From Acetohalobium arabaticum DSM 5501 (GTDB taxonomy: Bacteria > Bacillota > Halanaerobiia > Halobacteroidales > Acetohalobiaceae): 64,000 nt of DNA. A program made the translations under genes and the position numbers. Shown here piece by piece: positions 35,365 through 44,299 of this stretch. Location: contig NC_014378.1 of NCBI RefSeq assembly GCF_000144695.1, positions 1,491,833 to 1,555,832 of the forward strand, read 5' to 3'. Under the pieces are notes generated by a model. That model was not told the DNA's origin, did not search any database, and saw only the letters and a program-made list of their open reading frames with translations. Within the stretch, counting starts at the first letter, position 1. Every line of letters starts with the position of its first letter.

Positions 35365-36579
35365 TTATTTATTAAAACCGTCAACCAACATATGACCTAA
35401 CTTTTCTTTCTTTGTCCGCAAATACTCTTCATTATTACAATTAGGTTCTACTTCTATTGAAACCCGCTCAGTAACCTCTAGACCATATCCTTCCAGCCCC
35501 ACTATCTTGCGCGGATTATTAGTCATCAATCTAATACTACTTAAATTTAAATCAGTCAGAATCTGAGCCCCGATACCATAATCGCGAAGATCAGCATCAA
35601 AACCTAACATTTCATTAGCCTCAACAGTATCCTTACCTTCATCCTGCAGCTCATAGGCTTTAAGCTTATTGCTCAAACCGATTCCTCTACCTTCCTGCCG
35701 CATATAAAGCAGTACTCCTGCACCTTCTTCTTCGATCTTGGTTAGAGCTCTCGCCAGCTGCTCTCCACAGTCACAGCGCAGTGAACCCAAAGCATCACCG
35801 GTCAAACACTCAGAATGAACTCTCACTAAGACATCTTCTTTATCCTCTATATCTCCCTTGACCAATGCTATATGGCAGTTCTGGCCGTTATCCTCTACAT
35901 AGCTATAAGCCTTAAAATGTCCATGCTTGGTCGGCATGTCTACTTCAGCAGTTCTTGTAACCAGTTTATCACGCTTAACCCGATACTTAATCAGATCTTC
36001 GATAGTTATTATCTTTAACTGATGCTCTTCTACAAACTCCATTAACTCCGGCACCCGGGCCATAGTACCGTCATCACTCATAACCTCACAGATAACTCCA
36101 GCCGGATACAGACCGGCTAACCTAGCTAGATCAACTGCTGCTTCAGTATGTCCAGCTCGGCGTAAAACACCTCCTGGTCTAGACCTTAGAGGAAATATAT
36201 GTCCCGGACGAGTAAAGTCTTCCGGCTTCGAATCCGGATTCAACACTTCTCGAACTGTCTGGCATCTTTCATAAGCTGAAATACCGGTAGTTGTATCCCG
36301 ATGGTCAATCGAAACAGTAAAGGCAGTTTCATGAGAATCAGAATTATGCTCAACCATCTGCGGAAGCTCCAGCTTATCCAGCCTTGTCCCAACAATCGGT
36401 AGACAGATTAATCCCCGGGCATGCATGGCCATAAAGTTAATTGCTTCAGGAGTAACCTTATCTGCTGCCATAATTATATCTCCTTCATTCTCTCTATCCT
36501 CATCATCAACTACAACTACCATCTTACCTTCTTTGATATCCTTAATTGCTGCCTCAATTTTATTGAATTCAAAATCCAT
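35365..36579 (-). CDS. ribBA: Bifunctional DHBP synthase/GTP cyclohydrolase II
   Basis: 404 aa fusion. Residues 1-200 are 3,4-dihydroxy-2-butanone-4-phosphate synthase ([27 protein letters not shown]). Residues about 205-404 are GTP cyclohydrolase II with zinc ligands in [21 protein letters not shown] and the catalytic stretch [10 protein letters not shown]. It supplies both precursors of riboflavin. It lies 22 bp after ribE. Confidence 0.97.
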   Translation of the reverse strand: MDFEFNKIEAAIKDIKEGKMVVVVDDEDRENEGDIIMAADKVTPEAINFMAMHARGLICLPIVGTRLDKLELPQMVEHNSDSHETAFTVSIDHRDTTTGISAYERCQTVREVLNPDSKPEDFTRPGHIFPLRSRPGGVLRRAGHTEAAVDLARLAGLYPAGVICEVMSDDGTMARVPELMEFVEEHQLKIITIEDLIKYRVKRDKLVTRTAEVDMPTKHGHFKAYSYVEDNGQNCHIALVKGDIEDKEDVLVRVHSECLTGDALGSLRCDCGEQLARALTKIEEEGAGVLLYMRQEGRGIGLSNKLKAYELQDEGKDTVEANEMLGFDADLRDYGIGAQILTDLNLSSIRLMTNNPRKIVGLEGYGLEVTERVSIEVEPNCNNEEYLRTKKEKLGHMLVDGFNK

Positions 36580-36601
36580 TCTTTAGTCACTCCTTTATTG
36601 A

Positions 36602-37255
36602 TTATAAAAATCCATTCTTCTGTAATAAGTTCAAATCCACATTAGACTGGTTATTATCTGACTCAATCTGAAAGTTCAACATTCTCTCTACATACTTACC
36701 GATTAGATCAACCTCGAGATTTACAGTATCTCCTATACTCTTCTGGCCTAAGGTAGTCTCCTGAGCAGTATGAGGAATTAGAGAAACTATAAATTCAGTT
36801 TCCTCCAGTTCAGCAATAGTTAAACTGATTCCGTCAACAGTAATTGATCCTTTAGGAATCAAATATCTTTTCAAATCTGAAGGCAGCGAAACGGTCACTA
36901 AAATAGCATTATCCTCCCGCTGCTTCTTTTTAATCTTACCTGTCCCATCTATATGACCCGAAACTAGATGGCCGCCTAATCTATCCTGCAGCCGCAGTGC
37001 CCGTTCTAGATTAACCTTAGAACCGATCTGTAATTCAGCCAGACTTGATTTACGCATTGTTTCCGGCATTACATCAACAGTAAAATAATCCTCACCAAAA
37101 TCAGTTACCGTCAGACAGACGCCGCTGGTAGCAATGCTGTCTCCTATCTTTACATCTTCCAGCACCTTATCAGCCTTAATCTCCAGTTCAACCGACTGGC
37201 TACCGCGATTAATAGAACTAACTTCTCCCATCTCTTCTACAATTCCAGTAAACAT
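36602..37255 (-). CDS. ribE: Riboflavin synthase alpha chain
   Basis: 217 aa with two lumazine-binding repeats. The first begins MFTGIVEEMGEV with IGDSIATSGVCLTV; the second has LVSGHIDGTGKI and KGSITVDGISLTI. The ATG at 37255 is chosen because AAGGAG precedes it by eight bases and the protein then begins with the canonical MFTGIVEE; a GTG at 37264 is the alternative. It begins 5 bp downstream of the ribD stop. Confidence 0.95.
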   Translation of the reverse strand: MFTGIVEEMGEVSSINRGSQSVELEIKADKVLEDVKIGDSIATSGVCLTVTDFGEDYFTVDVMPETMRKSSLAELQIGSKVNLERALRLQDRLGGHLVSGHIDGTGKIKKKQREDNAILVTVSLPSDLKRYLIPKGSITVDGISLTIAELEETEFIVSLIPHTAQETTLGQKSIGDTVNLEVDLIGKYVERMLNFQIESDNNQSNVDLNLLQKNGFL

Positions 37256-37260
37256 TATCT

Positions 37261-38376
37261 TCACTCCTTATAGTCCGGATAGCCTACAATCAGAATATCA
37301 TTGCCTATAGTAGACAGTTCATAATCTCCAAGTTCGATTCCATCAGCTACTTTATCAACCCCTTGACCGCCAACTGCTTGCACAGCCTCACTGCCCCCGA
37401 TGAGTTTAGGAGCAATAAAATAAAGAATCTTATCTACCAGCTCTGTAAATAAAAAAGAGGTATTAATCCGGCTTCCCCCTTCTACTAATAGACTCATAAT
37501 CTCCATTCTACCTAACTCAGCCAGTAAGGAATCAAGATCTATCCTTCCCTGCTTGTCCGGCAGAAAGATAACCTCAACTCCAGCCTCTTCTAGTTTAGCT
37601 GCTTTTTCTTCATCAGCAGTCTCAGCTGCAGCTACTACTGTTTTGGCTTCAGATTCTTGAGTAACCAGATTGGAATCCAGCGGAATCTCTAACCTGCTGT
37701 CTAGTACTATCCGGATTGGATCCTGGCCATCCTGCTCAGGCAATCTAGTAGTTAACCGCGGATTATCAGACAGGACCGTTCCAATCCCAACCAAAATTCC
37801 ATCAACTTCATCCCGCAGTCGGTGAACATATCGGCGGGATTCTTCTCCGCTAATCCACTTGCTGTCACCGGTTTTAGTTGCAATCTTGCCATCCAGAGTC
37901 ATAGCATTCTTTAAGATTACAAAGGGACGTTCTGTAGTAATATACTTTATAAATGCCTCATTTAACTCTTTAGCCTCCTCTTCTAATAAACCGCTTTCTA
38001 CTTCAATTCCTGCGTCAGCCAGCTTCTGTAACCCCCGGCCGGCTACTTTAGGATTTGGATCTTTCATTGCCGCTACTACTCTGCTTACCCCCGCTCCGAT
38101 TAACGCCTTAGTACAGGGCGGAGTCTTTCCGTAATGAGAACAGGGCTCTAGTGTAACATAGACTGTTGCATCTTCTGTTTTGTCAGCTGCATCCTGTAAA
38201 GCATTGACTTCAGCATGCGGCTTACCTGCAGCATGATGGTAGCCTTGCCCTACTATCTCGCCATCCTTAACAATCACTGCTCCTACCATGGGATTAGGAC
38301 TGGTTCTGCCCCGTCCTTTAGCTGCCAAATCCAGAGCCAGCCTCATATAATCAATATCTCTATTATAATCCGCCAT
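37261..38376 (-). CDS. ribD: Bifunctional riboflavin biosynthesis deaminase/reductase
   Basis: 371 aa. The N-terminal deaminase domain has the zinc motif HAEVNAL and PCSHYGKTPPC. The C-terminal reductase domain (from about residue 150) has VILKNAMTLDGKIATKTGDSKWISG and LLVEGGSRINTSFLF. It catalyses two consecutive steps after GTP cyclohydrolase II. First gene of the operon, preceded by a foldback element and an FMN riboswitch. Confidence 0.96.
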   Translation of the reverse strand: MADYNRDIDYMRLALDLAAKGRGRTSPNPMVGAVIVKDGEIVGQGYHHAAGKPHAEVNALQDAADKTEDATVYVTLEPCSHYGKTPPCTKALIGAGVSRVVAAMKDPNPKVAGRGLQKLADAGIEVESGLLEEEAKELNEAFIKYITTERPFVILKNAMTLDGKIATKTGDSKWISGEESRRYVHRLRDEVDGILVGIGTVLSDNPRLTTRLPEQDGQDPIRIVLDSRLEIPLDSNLVTQESEAKTVVAAAETADEEKAAKLEEAGVEVIFLPDKQGRIDLDSLLAELGRMEIMSLLVEGGSRINTSFLFTELVDKILYFIAPKLIGGSEAVQAVGGQGVDKVADGIELGDYELSTIGNDILIVGYPDYKE

Positions 38377-38443
38377 CTAAACACCTCATTTCTATTTTAG
38401 AATCATGCATTCACTTAATACATACTTTCCCAGTTAACCTGCT

Positions 38444-38704
38444 TTTATTAATATAATATATCACTTTATTGTAGTGCATTATCCAGGCTAAAGCTGCAGA
38501 ATTATAAATAATCTTGTGCAGTTATTATTGATATATTTCAAAAAGCAACTTAAAGCAGCCCCAAAAGAAAAGAGGATTAAGATATAAAGTAGAAGTTTTA
38601 AGCCATAGCTTCAAGTATAATTTATTGCTAATTGATGAGGGCTGATTTTGGCAGCGTTTGAAATATATCAACTCTCAAGTGACGCATCATATTATATTAA
38701 TAAA
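38444..38704. repeat. 261-bp foldback (MITE-like) element in the rib leader
   Basis: Terminal inverted repeats of 16 perfect bases (TTTATTAATATAATAT at 38444-38459; its complement at 38689-38704) are extended by CACTT/AAGTG. An internal pair TTGATATATTTCAAA/TTTGAAATATATCAA (38528-38542 and 38657-38671) encloses CAGCCC/GGGCTG. The left arm has an extra CTGCA/TGCAG hairpin. It encodes no protein. It lies between the FMN riboswitch terminator and ribD, so it is transcribed as part of the rib leader. It may be a MITE or a fixed RNA structure; no clear target duplication is seen. Confidence 0.6.
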
Positions 38705-38708
38705 TGAA

Positions 38709-38737
38709 AAAATTCCCAAAGTAACTCCGGGAATTTT
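38709..38737 (-). terminator. Riboswitch-controlled terminator of rib operon
   Basis: 9-bp stem AAAATTCCC/GGGAATTTT with an 11-nt loop, followed on minus by TTCATT. It sits about 25 nt downstream of the FMN aptamer and is the likely expression platform. Confidence 0.8.
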
Positions 38738-38761
38738 ATTCAGGCCTAACAAGGCCGTAGA

Positions 38762-38910
38762 TGTCTTCTCCCCTCCAGACTTTACTGTCGGTTTTGGAAT
38801 CTCACCAAATCAACCATTATAGGCTCGCGGACTGAATCTTCAAGCTACTGAAACTCCAAGCTAAAGATAATACCGCCGGTTAGGAATTCCACCTAGTCCC
38901 GAAGCAGTAA
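38762..38910 (-). promoter_or_regulatory. FMN riboswitch (RFN element)
   Basis: On the minus strand the conserved blocks appear in order: GGTGGAATTCCTAACCGGCG, AGTCCGCGAGC, TGGTGAGATTCCAAAACCGA and CAGTAAAGTCTGGAGGGGAG. It is followed by a terminator and then the ribD operon, so FMN binding should stop transcription of the riboflavin genes. The 5' part of the leader (to about 38960) presumably contains the promoter, which I could not fix. Confidence 0.95.
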
Positions 38911-38972
38911 TATTCAATTCTCTATATTAGAATATTCTATAGCCAATAGCTAATTCCTTGTTTCAATTTAAA

Positions 38973-39620
38973 CTATTTACAGCTTTCTTGTAGGTCAACA
39001 ACTGCTTGTCCAGGATCATCACTGCCAAAGATAGCAGAACCGGCTACTATTACATTAGCCCCAGCCTCAACTACTCGGTCTACATTATAAGGCTTAATAC
39101 CTCCATCAACCTGAATATCAATATCTAAATTATTCTGCTCAATTCTTTTTCGTAATCTATTTATTTTAGGCAGCATATCCTCGATAAACTTCTGTCCCCC
39201 AAAACCGGGATTGACTGTCATTAGCAACACAAGATCAAGTTCCGGCAGAATATGGTCTAAAGCTGTTAGCGGTGTAGCCGGATTCAAAGCCACTCCAGCC
39301 TTTACCTCCTGCTCTTTAATATTCTGGACTGTACGATGCAGATGGGGACAGGCTTCAGCATGGACTGTAATTAACTCAGCCCCGCTATCAGCAAAATCAG
39401 GGATATACTGGTCCGGATTCTCAATCATTAAATGAGCATCCAACAGTTGATCTGTTTTATCACTAATAGCCTCAACTACCAGCGGTCCTATAGTAATATT
39501 AGGTACAAAGTGGCCGTCCATTACATCTAAATGTAGATATTCCGCTTTACTGACCTGCTTTATCTCCTCTTCTAAATTACTGAAATCAGCTGCTAAAATT
39601 GATGGTGCAATCTTTACCAT
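38973..39620 (-). CDS. rpe: Ribulose-phosphate 3-epimerase
   Basis: 215 aa TIM barrel. Signatures are KIAPSILAADFSNLEEEI, YLHLDVMDGHFVPNITIG, LLMTVNPGFGGQKFI and DGGIKPYNVDRVVEAGANVIVAGSAIF. It interconverts ribulose-5-P and xylulose-5-P. The start overlaps the rsgA stop by 7 bp. It is the last gene of the rsgA/prkC/priA run. Confidence 0.97.
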   Translation of the reverse strand: MVKIAPSILAADFSNLEEEIKQVSKAEYLHLDVMDGHFVPNITIGPLVVEAISDKTDQLLDAHLMIENPDQYIPDFADSGAELITVHAEACPHLHRTVQNIKEQEVKAGVALNPATPLTALDHILPELDLVLLMTVNPGFGGQKFIEDMLPKINRLRKRIEQNNLDIDIQVDGGIKPYNVDRVVEAGANVIVAGSAIFGSDDPGQAVVDLQESCK

Positions 39621-40501
39621 TGGTTATCCTCCCCTTTAATCTCTGATAAAAAGCTTAAATAACTATCATATCTAGATTGGGGAATCTCTCCCTCTTCTAA
39701 AGCCTGCTTAACTCTACATTCTGGCTCACTGGAATGGAGACAGTCATTGAACTTACACTGTCCGGTATATTCTCTCATCTCGCGAAAGAAATAAGCCAGT
39801 TCCCTCTCTGCAATGAAATCGATCCGCAGACTGGTAAAACCGGGGGTATCAACAACCAATCCACCGTTATCTAAAGTTATTAACTCCACATGCCTGGTGG
39901 TATGTCTGCCCTGTTTTATCTTCTGGCTGACTTTACCAACATCCATCTCAGCCTCAGGACTTAATCTATTTAATAGGCTTGATTTTCCTACCCCAGATGG
40001 TCCGGCTAGAACAGATAGCCTCCCCTGCAGCTCTTCTGTTAACCTATTCAAACCATGCTCAGTTTCAGCAGAAGTATAAACAACCCTATATCCAATATCT
40101 TCATAATCAGCCAGTGCTTCTTGAGCCTCATTGAGTCCAACTAAATCCACCTTATTTATACAGATTAATATCTCAAATCCATAAGCCTCAACCAGAAGTA
40201 GAAATCGATCCAACAATTCATAATTCAACTCTGGCTGTTGGCTAGCAAAGACCAAAACAACCTGGTCTATATTAGCCACTGCCGGCCGATCCAGCTTTGT
40301 TGAACGCGGCAGCAATTCTTCAATTACTCCTGTCTGTTCATCCTCATCAATAATAGAAAATTCAACTCTGTCGCCTACATAGAAATCGATATCCTCCTGA
40401 CGGAATCTACCGCGCAGTCTGGTTTCATAAACTACATCTCTTTCAAAACTCAATACATAATAATAACCTGCATAAGCCTTAATTATTCGTCCAGTTTCCA
40501 T
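39614..40501 (-). CDS. rsgA: Ribosome small-subunit GTPase A
   Basis: 295 aa circularly permuted GTPase for 30S maturation. It has an N-terminal OB fold (residues 1-70), G4 CINKVD, G1 GPSGVGKSSLLNRL, G3 DTPGF and a zinc module CKFNDCLHSSEPECRVKQAL near the C terminus. It sits between prkC and rpe, the common prkC-rsgA-rpe order in Firmicutes. Confidence 0.97.
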   Translation of the reverse strand: METGRIIKAYAGYYYVLSFERDVVYETRLRGRFRQEDIDFYVGDRVEFSIIDEDEQTGVIEELLPRSTKLDRPAVANIDQVVLVFASQQPELNYELLDRFLLLVEAYGFEILICINKVDLVGLNEAQEALADYEDIGYRVVYTSAETEHGLNRLTEELQGRLSVLAGPSGVGKSSLLNRLSPEAEMDVGKVSQKIKQGRHTTRHVELITLDNGGLVVDTPGFTSLRIDFIAERELAYFFREMREYTGQCKFNDCLHSSEPECRVKQALEEGEIPQSRYDSYLSFLSEIKGEDNQW

Positions 40502-40518
40502 TGTTCCCTCCTCAATTA

Positions 40519-42462
40519 TTATAGTCTCTGCTCACGGACCAATCTATCATTGACATACACCTGTACTACTGTCGATCCTACACTGACAATCTGTTGTTTA
40601 ACTAGATCGCCCGGATGATGGACCTGATTATAGATAATTCGCCGGCCGTTATCATCACGAACAATTATTTTAACCCGCTGGTCTTCTTCGCCGGGATTAA
40701 TATTGACTCTAATATTGAATTCATGGACTTCAGAACCATAGGGATTTCTGATTCCTTCACTAACTACTAAATTAATAGGAAAACTAGGTACTACCTCAGC
40801 ACCAGACTTCGGTTCCTGGTCCATAACCTCACCTTCAAAATAGCTTAAACTCTTTTTATACTTAACTTCACCAATAATTAAATCAAAATCACGCAGCCTC
40901 TTTTTAGCATTCTCTTCAGTCAAGCCGACTAAATTGGGCACCTTTACCGGCTTAGCTTCTTTTCCTTTACTGATTATTAAATCAACCTCAGTATCTACCT
41001 TAACTTCCTTATTAGAACTGGGAGTCTGGCTAACAATCAGCCCCTTCTTAATCTCATCATTAAAGACATATTCAACCTCACCTACTTCTAAATCTTCTTC
41101 TTCAATCAAAACTTTAGCTTCTCTAAGCTGCTTGCCCATCACTCCAGGTACCTTAATTAATTTCGCACCTTTGCTGACAGCCACACTTATATCCCGGTTC
41201 TGCTTAACTTTTTTACCGGCTTCAGGATATTGTGAAATAATATGCTCTTCAGGAATATCATTATTATAACTGCGGTTATAAATTTCAAGCTGTAGCCCCT
41301 TGTTTTGCAAACTCTGTTTAGCAGTTTCTAAATCTTTTTCAACTAAATTAGGTACTTCAACAACAGGTACTTCGAAATAACTAATAACCTGATGATAACC
41401 AAATACTAAACTACCAGCAATCAAAACCACTACCAAAGACCAGATAACGAGGCTCCGATTCTTCTGACAGAAACTGGAGGCTTTATTAGACTGTATATAA
41501 TTTTCTTCTCTGTAGTCCTCATCCGTTACATTCGATAACTGCTTTGTGGGATAATCATTCTTGGACATAACAATAGTCTCTTCCTGCTCCTTATCAGTCT
41601 CTGCCGCAGACTTATCTATATTATCCTTCTCCAACTCCTCTAATTCTTTCAAAGCCGCTTTAACATCAACTAGCATCTTCTTAACATTATCATAACGTTC
41701 CTGCGGCTTCTTACTAACTGCCTTTAAGACTATATTCTCAATCTGAGCGGGAATAGTATTATCAAACTTCGTCGGCGGTTCAGGCTCTTCTTTAATATGT
41801 TTTAAAGCCACAGAAACAGGAGATTCCCCTCTAAACGGAACCTCTCCCGTTACCATCTCATAAAGAACAATCCCTAATGAATAGATATCAGTCCGATTAT
41901 CAAGCTTATCTCCTCTGGCCTGTTCTGGCGAAAAATAAGCAGCTGAACCTATCACTGTATCCGTCTGTTTTAGAGTCGAAGAAGAAGTTACAGCCCGAGC
42001 AATACCGAAATCAGTTAATTTAACTACATCTTCCGAGGCTAACAGTATATTACCAGGTTTAATATCACAGTGAATAATCTGTTTTCGATGGGCCGTAACT
42101 AAAGCATTACATATCTGTTTAGTAATCTTTAGAGCAGATAAAGAATCAAGTTTGCCCTGCTTTTGAATCCTATGCTTCAAAGTCTCCCCCTGAACATTCT
42201 CCATTACAATATAATGAGTACCATCATCCTCACCTATATCAAAGATATTAACAATATTAGGATGTGTGAAATTAGCTACTGCCTGTGCTTCCCGTTTAAA
42301 CCTCTCTATAAACTCTTCATCAGTAGCAAATTGAGGCCGCAGCACTTTGACTGCTACCCTGCGGTTTAAGAGTTTATCTGTTGCTTCATAAACTAGCGCC
42401 ATTCCGCCTGCTCCGATTCTGTCTTCAATTTTGTAACGATTATTTAAACATCCACCAATCAT
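40519..42462 (-). CDS. prkC: PASTA-domain Ser/Thr protein kinase
   Basis: 647 aa. Kinase domain at residues about 9-270: GAGGMALVYEA, AVKVL, catalytic loop HCDIKPGNILL, DFGIA. One transmembrane helix near residue 345 is followed by three PASTA repeats (VPNLVEKDLETAK; VPGVMGKQLREAK; VPNLVGLTEENAK) and a short beta-rich C-terminal domain. It senses muropeptides and lipid II outside and phosphorylates cell-wall and translation proteins inside. The catalytic loop has HCD in place of the common HRD. Its phosphatase partner lies immediately upstream. Confidence 0.95.
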   Translation of the reverse strand: MIGGCLNNRYKIEDRIGAGGMALVYEATDKLLNRRVAVKVLRPQFATDEEFIERFKREAQAVANFTHPNIVNIFDIGEDDGTHYIVMENVQGETLKHRIQKQGKLDSLSALKITKQICNALVTAHRKQIIHCDIKPGNILLASEDVVKLTDFGIARAVTSSSTLKQTDTVIGSAAYFSPEQARGDKLDNRTDIYSLGIVLYEMVTGEVPFRGESPVSVALKHIKEEPEPPTKFDNTIPAQIENIVLKAVSKKPQERYDNVKKMLVDVKAALKELEELEKDNIDKSAAETDKEQEETIVMSKNDYPTKQLSNVTDEDYREENYIQSNKASSFCQKNRSLVIWSLVVVLIAGSLVFGYHQVISYFEVPVVEVPNLVEKDLETAKQSLQNKGLQLEIYNRSYNNDIPEEHIISQYPEAGKKVKQNRDISVAVSKGAKLIKVPGVMGKQLREAKVLIEEEDLEVGEVEYVFNDEIKKGLIVSQTPSSNKEVKVDTEVDLIISKGKEAKPVKVPNLVGLTEENAKKRLRDFDLIIGEVKYKKSLSYFEGEVMDQEPKSGAEVVPSFPINLVVSEGIRNPYGSEVHEFNIRVNINPGEEDQRVKIIVRDDNGRRIIYNQVHHPGDLVKQQIVSVGSTVVQVYVNDRLVREQRL

Positions 42463-42481
42463 TCAAGTCACCTCTATAATT

Positions 42482-43192
42482 TTAGCTAACCGCAAAGAGA
42501 TTAATGGTTATATTATCATACCCTCCGAATTCTTTAGCCCGCTGAACCAGTTTATCAGCCTTCTGTTGTAAACTCTTCTCTTCCAGTAAAATTGATTTAA
42601 CTTCTCTATCACTCAACATAGTATTTAATCCATCACTGCATAATAAAAAGAGGTCGCCTGTTTTAGCCTCTAATTCAATCAGGTCTATATCTACCTGACT
42701 TTCAGTTCCTAAAGCTTGCAATAATACATTACTCTGCGGATGATCTTTGGCTTCCTCAGCAGTTATTTTACCGTCTTTAACCAATCTATTTACCAGTGAG
42801 TGGTCCTCAGTTAGCTGCTTAAACTCTCTGTTTCGCAGTAGATAGGCCCGACTGTCACCTACATGACCGATATAAACTTGATTTTCACTTAAAACAGCCG
42901 CCGTTAAGGTAGTTCCCATTCCCTGATACTCAGGATTCTGTTCAGCTTTATTTTTAATCTGATTATTGATAGCTTCAATAACTTCAATTAAGTCTCCAGG
43001 TACTCTATTGAAACTAAAATTATGATCTCGTAGCATCTCAATAGCTATTGAGCTAGCCACTTCGCCGGCATTATGGCCGCCCATTCCATCAGCAACAGCA
43101 AATATTTTAAGTCCATTCTGTTCAGTCTGTAGATAATTATCCTCATTCTGTTCTCTTATCTTTCCACAATCCGATTTGAATCCAGATTCCAT
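42482..43192 (-). CDS. stp: PP2C-type Ser/Thr phosphatase (Stp/PrpC)
   Basis: 236 aa PPM-family phosphatase. Metal-binding motifs are REQNEDNYLQTEQNG, VADGMGGHNAGEVAS, GHVGDSRAYLLR and LCSDGLNTM; GGYDNITINLF is near the end. It reverses PrkC phosphorylation; the stp-prkC pair is standard. It lies between rlmN and prkC. Confidence 0.95.
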   Translation of the reverse strand: MESGFKSDCGKIREQNEDNYLQTEQNGLKIFAVADGMGGHNAGEVASSIAIEMLRDHNFSFNRVPGDLIEVIEAINNQIKNKAEQNPEYQGMGTTLTAAVLSENQVYIGHVGDSRAYLLRNREFKQLTEDHSLVNRLVKDGKITAEEAKDHPQSNVLLQALGTESQVDIDLIELEAKTGDLFLLCSDGLNTMLSDREVKSILLEEKSLQQKADKLVQRAKEFGGYDNITINLFAVS

Positions 43193-43219
43193 TAAATCAC
43201 CCCACTTATCAACTTCAAA

Positions 43220-44272
43220 CTAACTATTTTCAGTCCTAAGCTGTCCGCAGGCAGCTTCAATATCATTTCCTCTCTCCTGGCGAACAGTAGCCTGAATATT
43301 ATGCCGATCCAGTATCTCTTTAAACTCCTTAATAGCTTTCCGATTAGGCCTTGTAAGTCCCAACTCCTTTACTGGATTAACAGGAATTAAGTTAACATGA
43401 CAGAGCAGCCCTGATAATAATTGAGCCAGCTTCTCAGCATCCTGGCGCCGGTTATTAACACCGTCTACCAAAGCATATTCAAAAGTAATCCGCCGGTTAG
43501 TCTTCTGTAAATAATACTCACAAGCAGCAATTAATTCTTCCAGGGGATACCGCTTATTAATCGGCATCATCTCACTTCGGAGTTTATCTTCGGCAGCATG
43601 TAGTGAAATAGCCAAAACCAACTGCAGCTCCTTATCAGCCAGCCTCTTAATCTGGGGTACTAAACCACAGGTAGAGACTGTTATTCTCCGCATAGATATA
43701 TTCAAAGCTTTCTCAGAATTTAGAATATCAATTACCCGCAGAAAATTATCATAATTAGCCAGCGGCTCCCCCATTCCCATAAAGACTACATTCGATATCA
43801 ATGATGGATCATAGCCATTAGACCCCATCAGCTGCTGCACTTTTAGAATCTGACTTACAATTTCACCAGTAGTTAAATTCCGTTCTAATCCCTGCTGTCC
43901 AGTTGCACAGAAGTTACAGCCCATTCCGCAGCCTACCTGCGTAGAAACACAGATACTATTTCTGCCATCCTGATAAGGCAAAAAGACCGTCTCGATCTCT
44001 TTGTTATCCTCCAGTTCAAAGAGAAATTTAACTGTACCATCCTCTGACTTAGCCCTAGTTATCTCCGTAAGCTGCTGGATATAGGCCTTGCTTTGGAGTC
44101 TACTGCGTAACCCTTGACTTAGATTAGTCATTTCTTCAAAATTAACAGCACCCTGTTTATAGATCCAGTTAAATATCTGCTCTGCTCTAAAAGAAGCTTC
44201 ACCTAATTCATTATTAATAAAATTTTCTAATTCAGTTAAATCAAAAGAAATAAGTTCTGCTTTATCAGTCAT
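43220..44272 (-). CDS. rlmN: 23S rRNA/tRNA (adenine-C2)-methyltransferase RlmN
   Basis: 350 aa radical SAM methyltransferase. The cluster motif CGMGCNFCATG (CX3CX2C) follows CVSTQV. MGMGEPLANYDN, SLHA and the C-terminal RQERGNDIEAACGQL with its conserved methyl-carrying cysteine are present. It methylates A2503 of 23S rRNA. The order rsmB-rlmN-stp-prkC is typical of the group. Confidence 0.97.
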   Translation of the reverse strand: MTDKAELISFDLTELENFINNELGEASFRAEQIFNWIYKQGAVNFEEMTNLSQGLRSRLQSKAYIQQLTEITRAKSEDGTVKFLFELEDNKEIETVFLPYQDGRNSICVSTQVGCGMGCNFCATGQQGLERNLTTGEIVSQILKVQQLMGSNGYDPSLISNVVFMGMGEPLANYDNFLRVIDILNSEKALNISMRRITVSTCGLVPQIKRLADKELQLVLAISLHAAEDKLRSEMMPINKRYPLEELIAACEYYLQKTNRRITFEYALVDGVNNRRQDAEKLAQLLSGLLCHVNLIPVNPVKELGLTRPNRKAIKEFKEILDRHNIQATVRQERGNDIEAACGQLRTENS

Positions 44273-44299
44273 TCTATCTTCCTTTCTACAGTCTAAATA

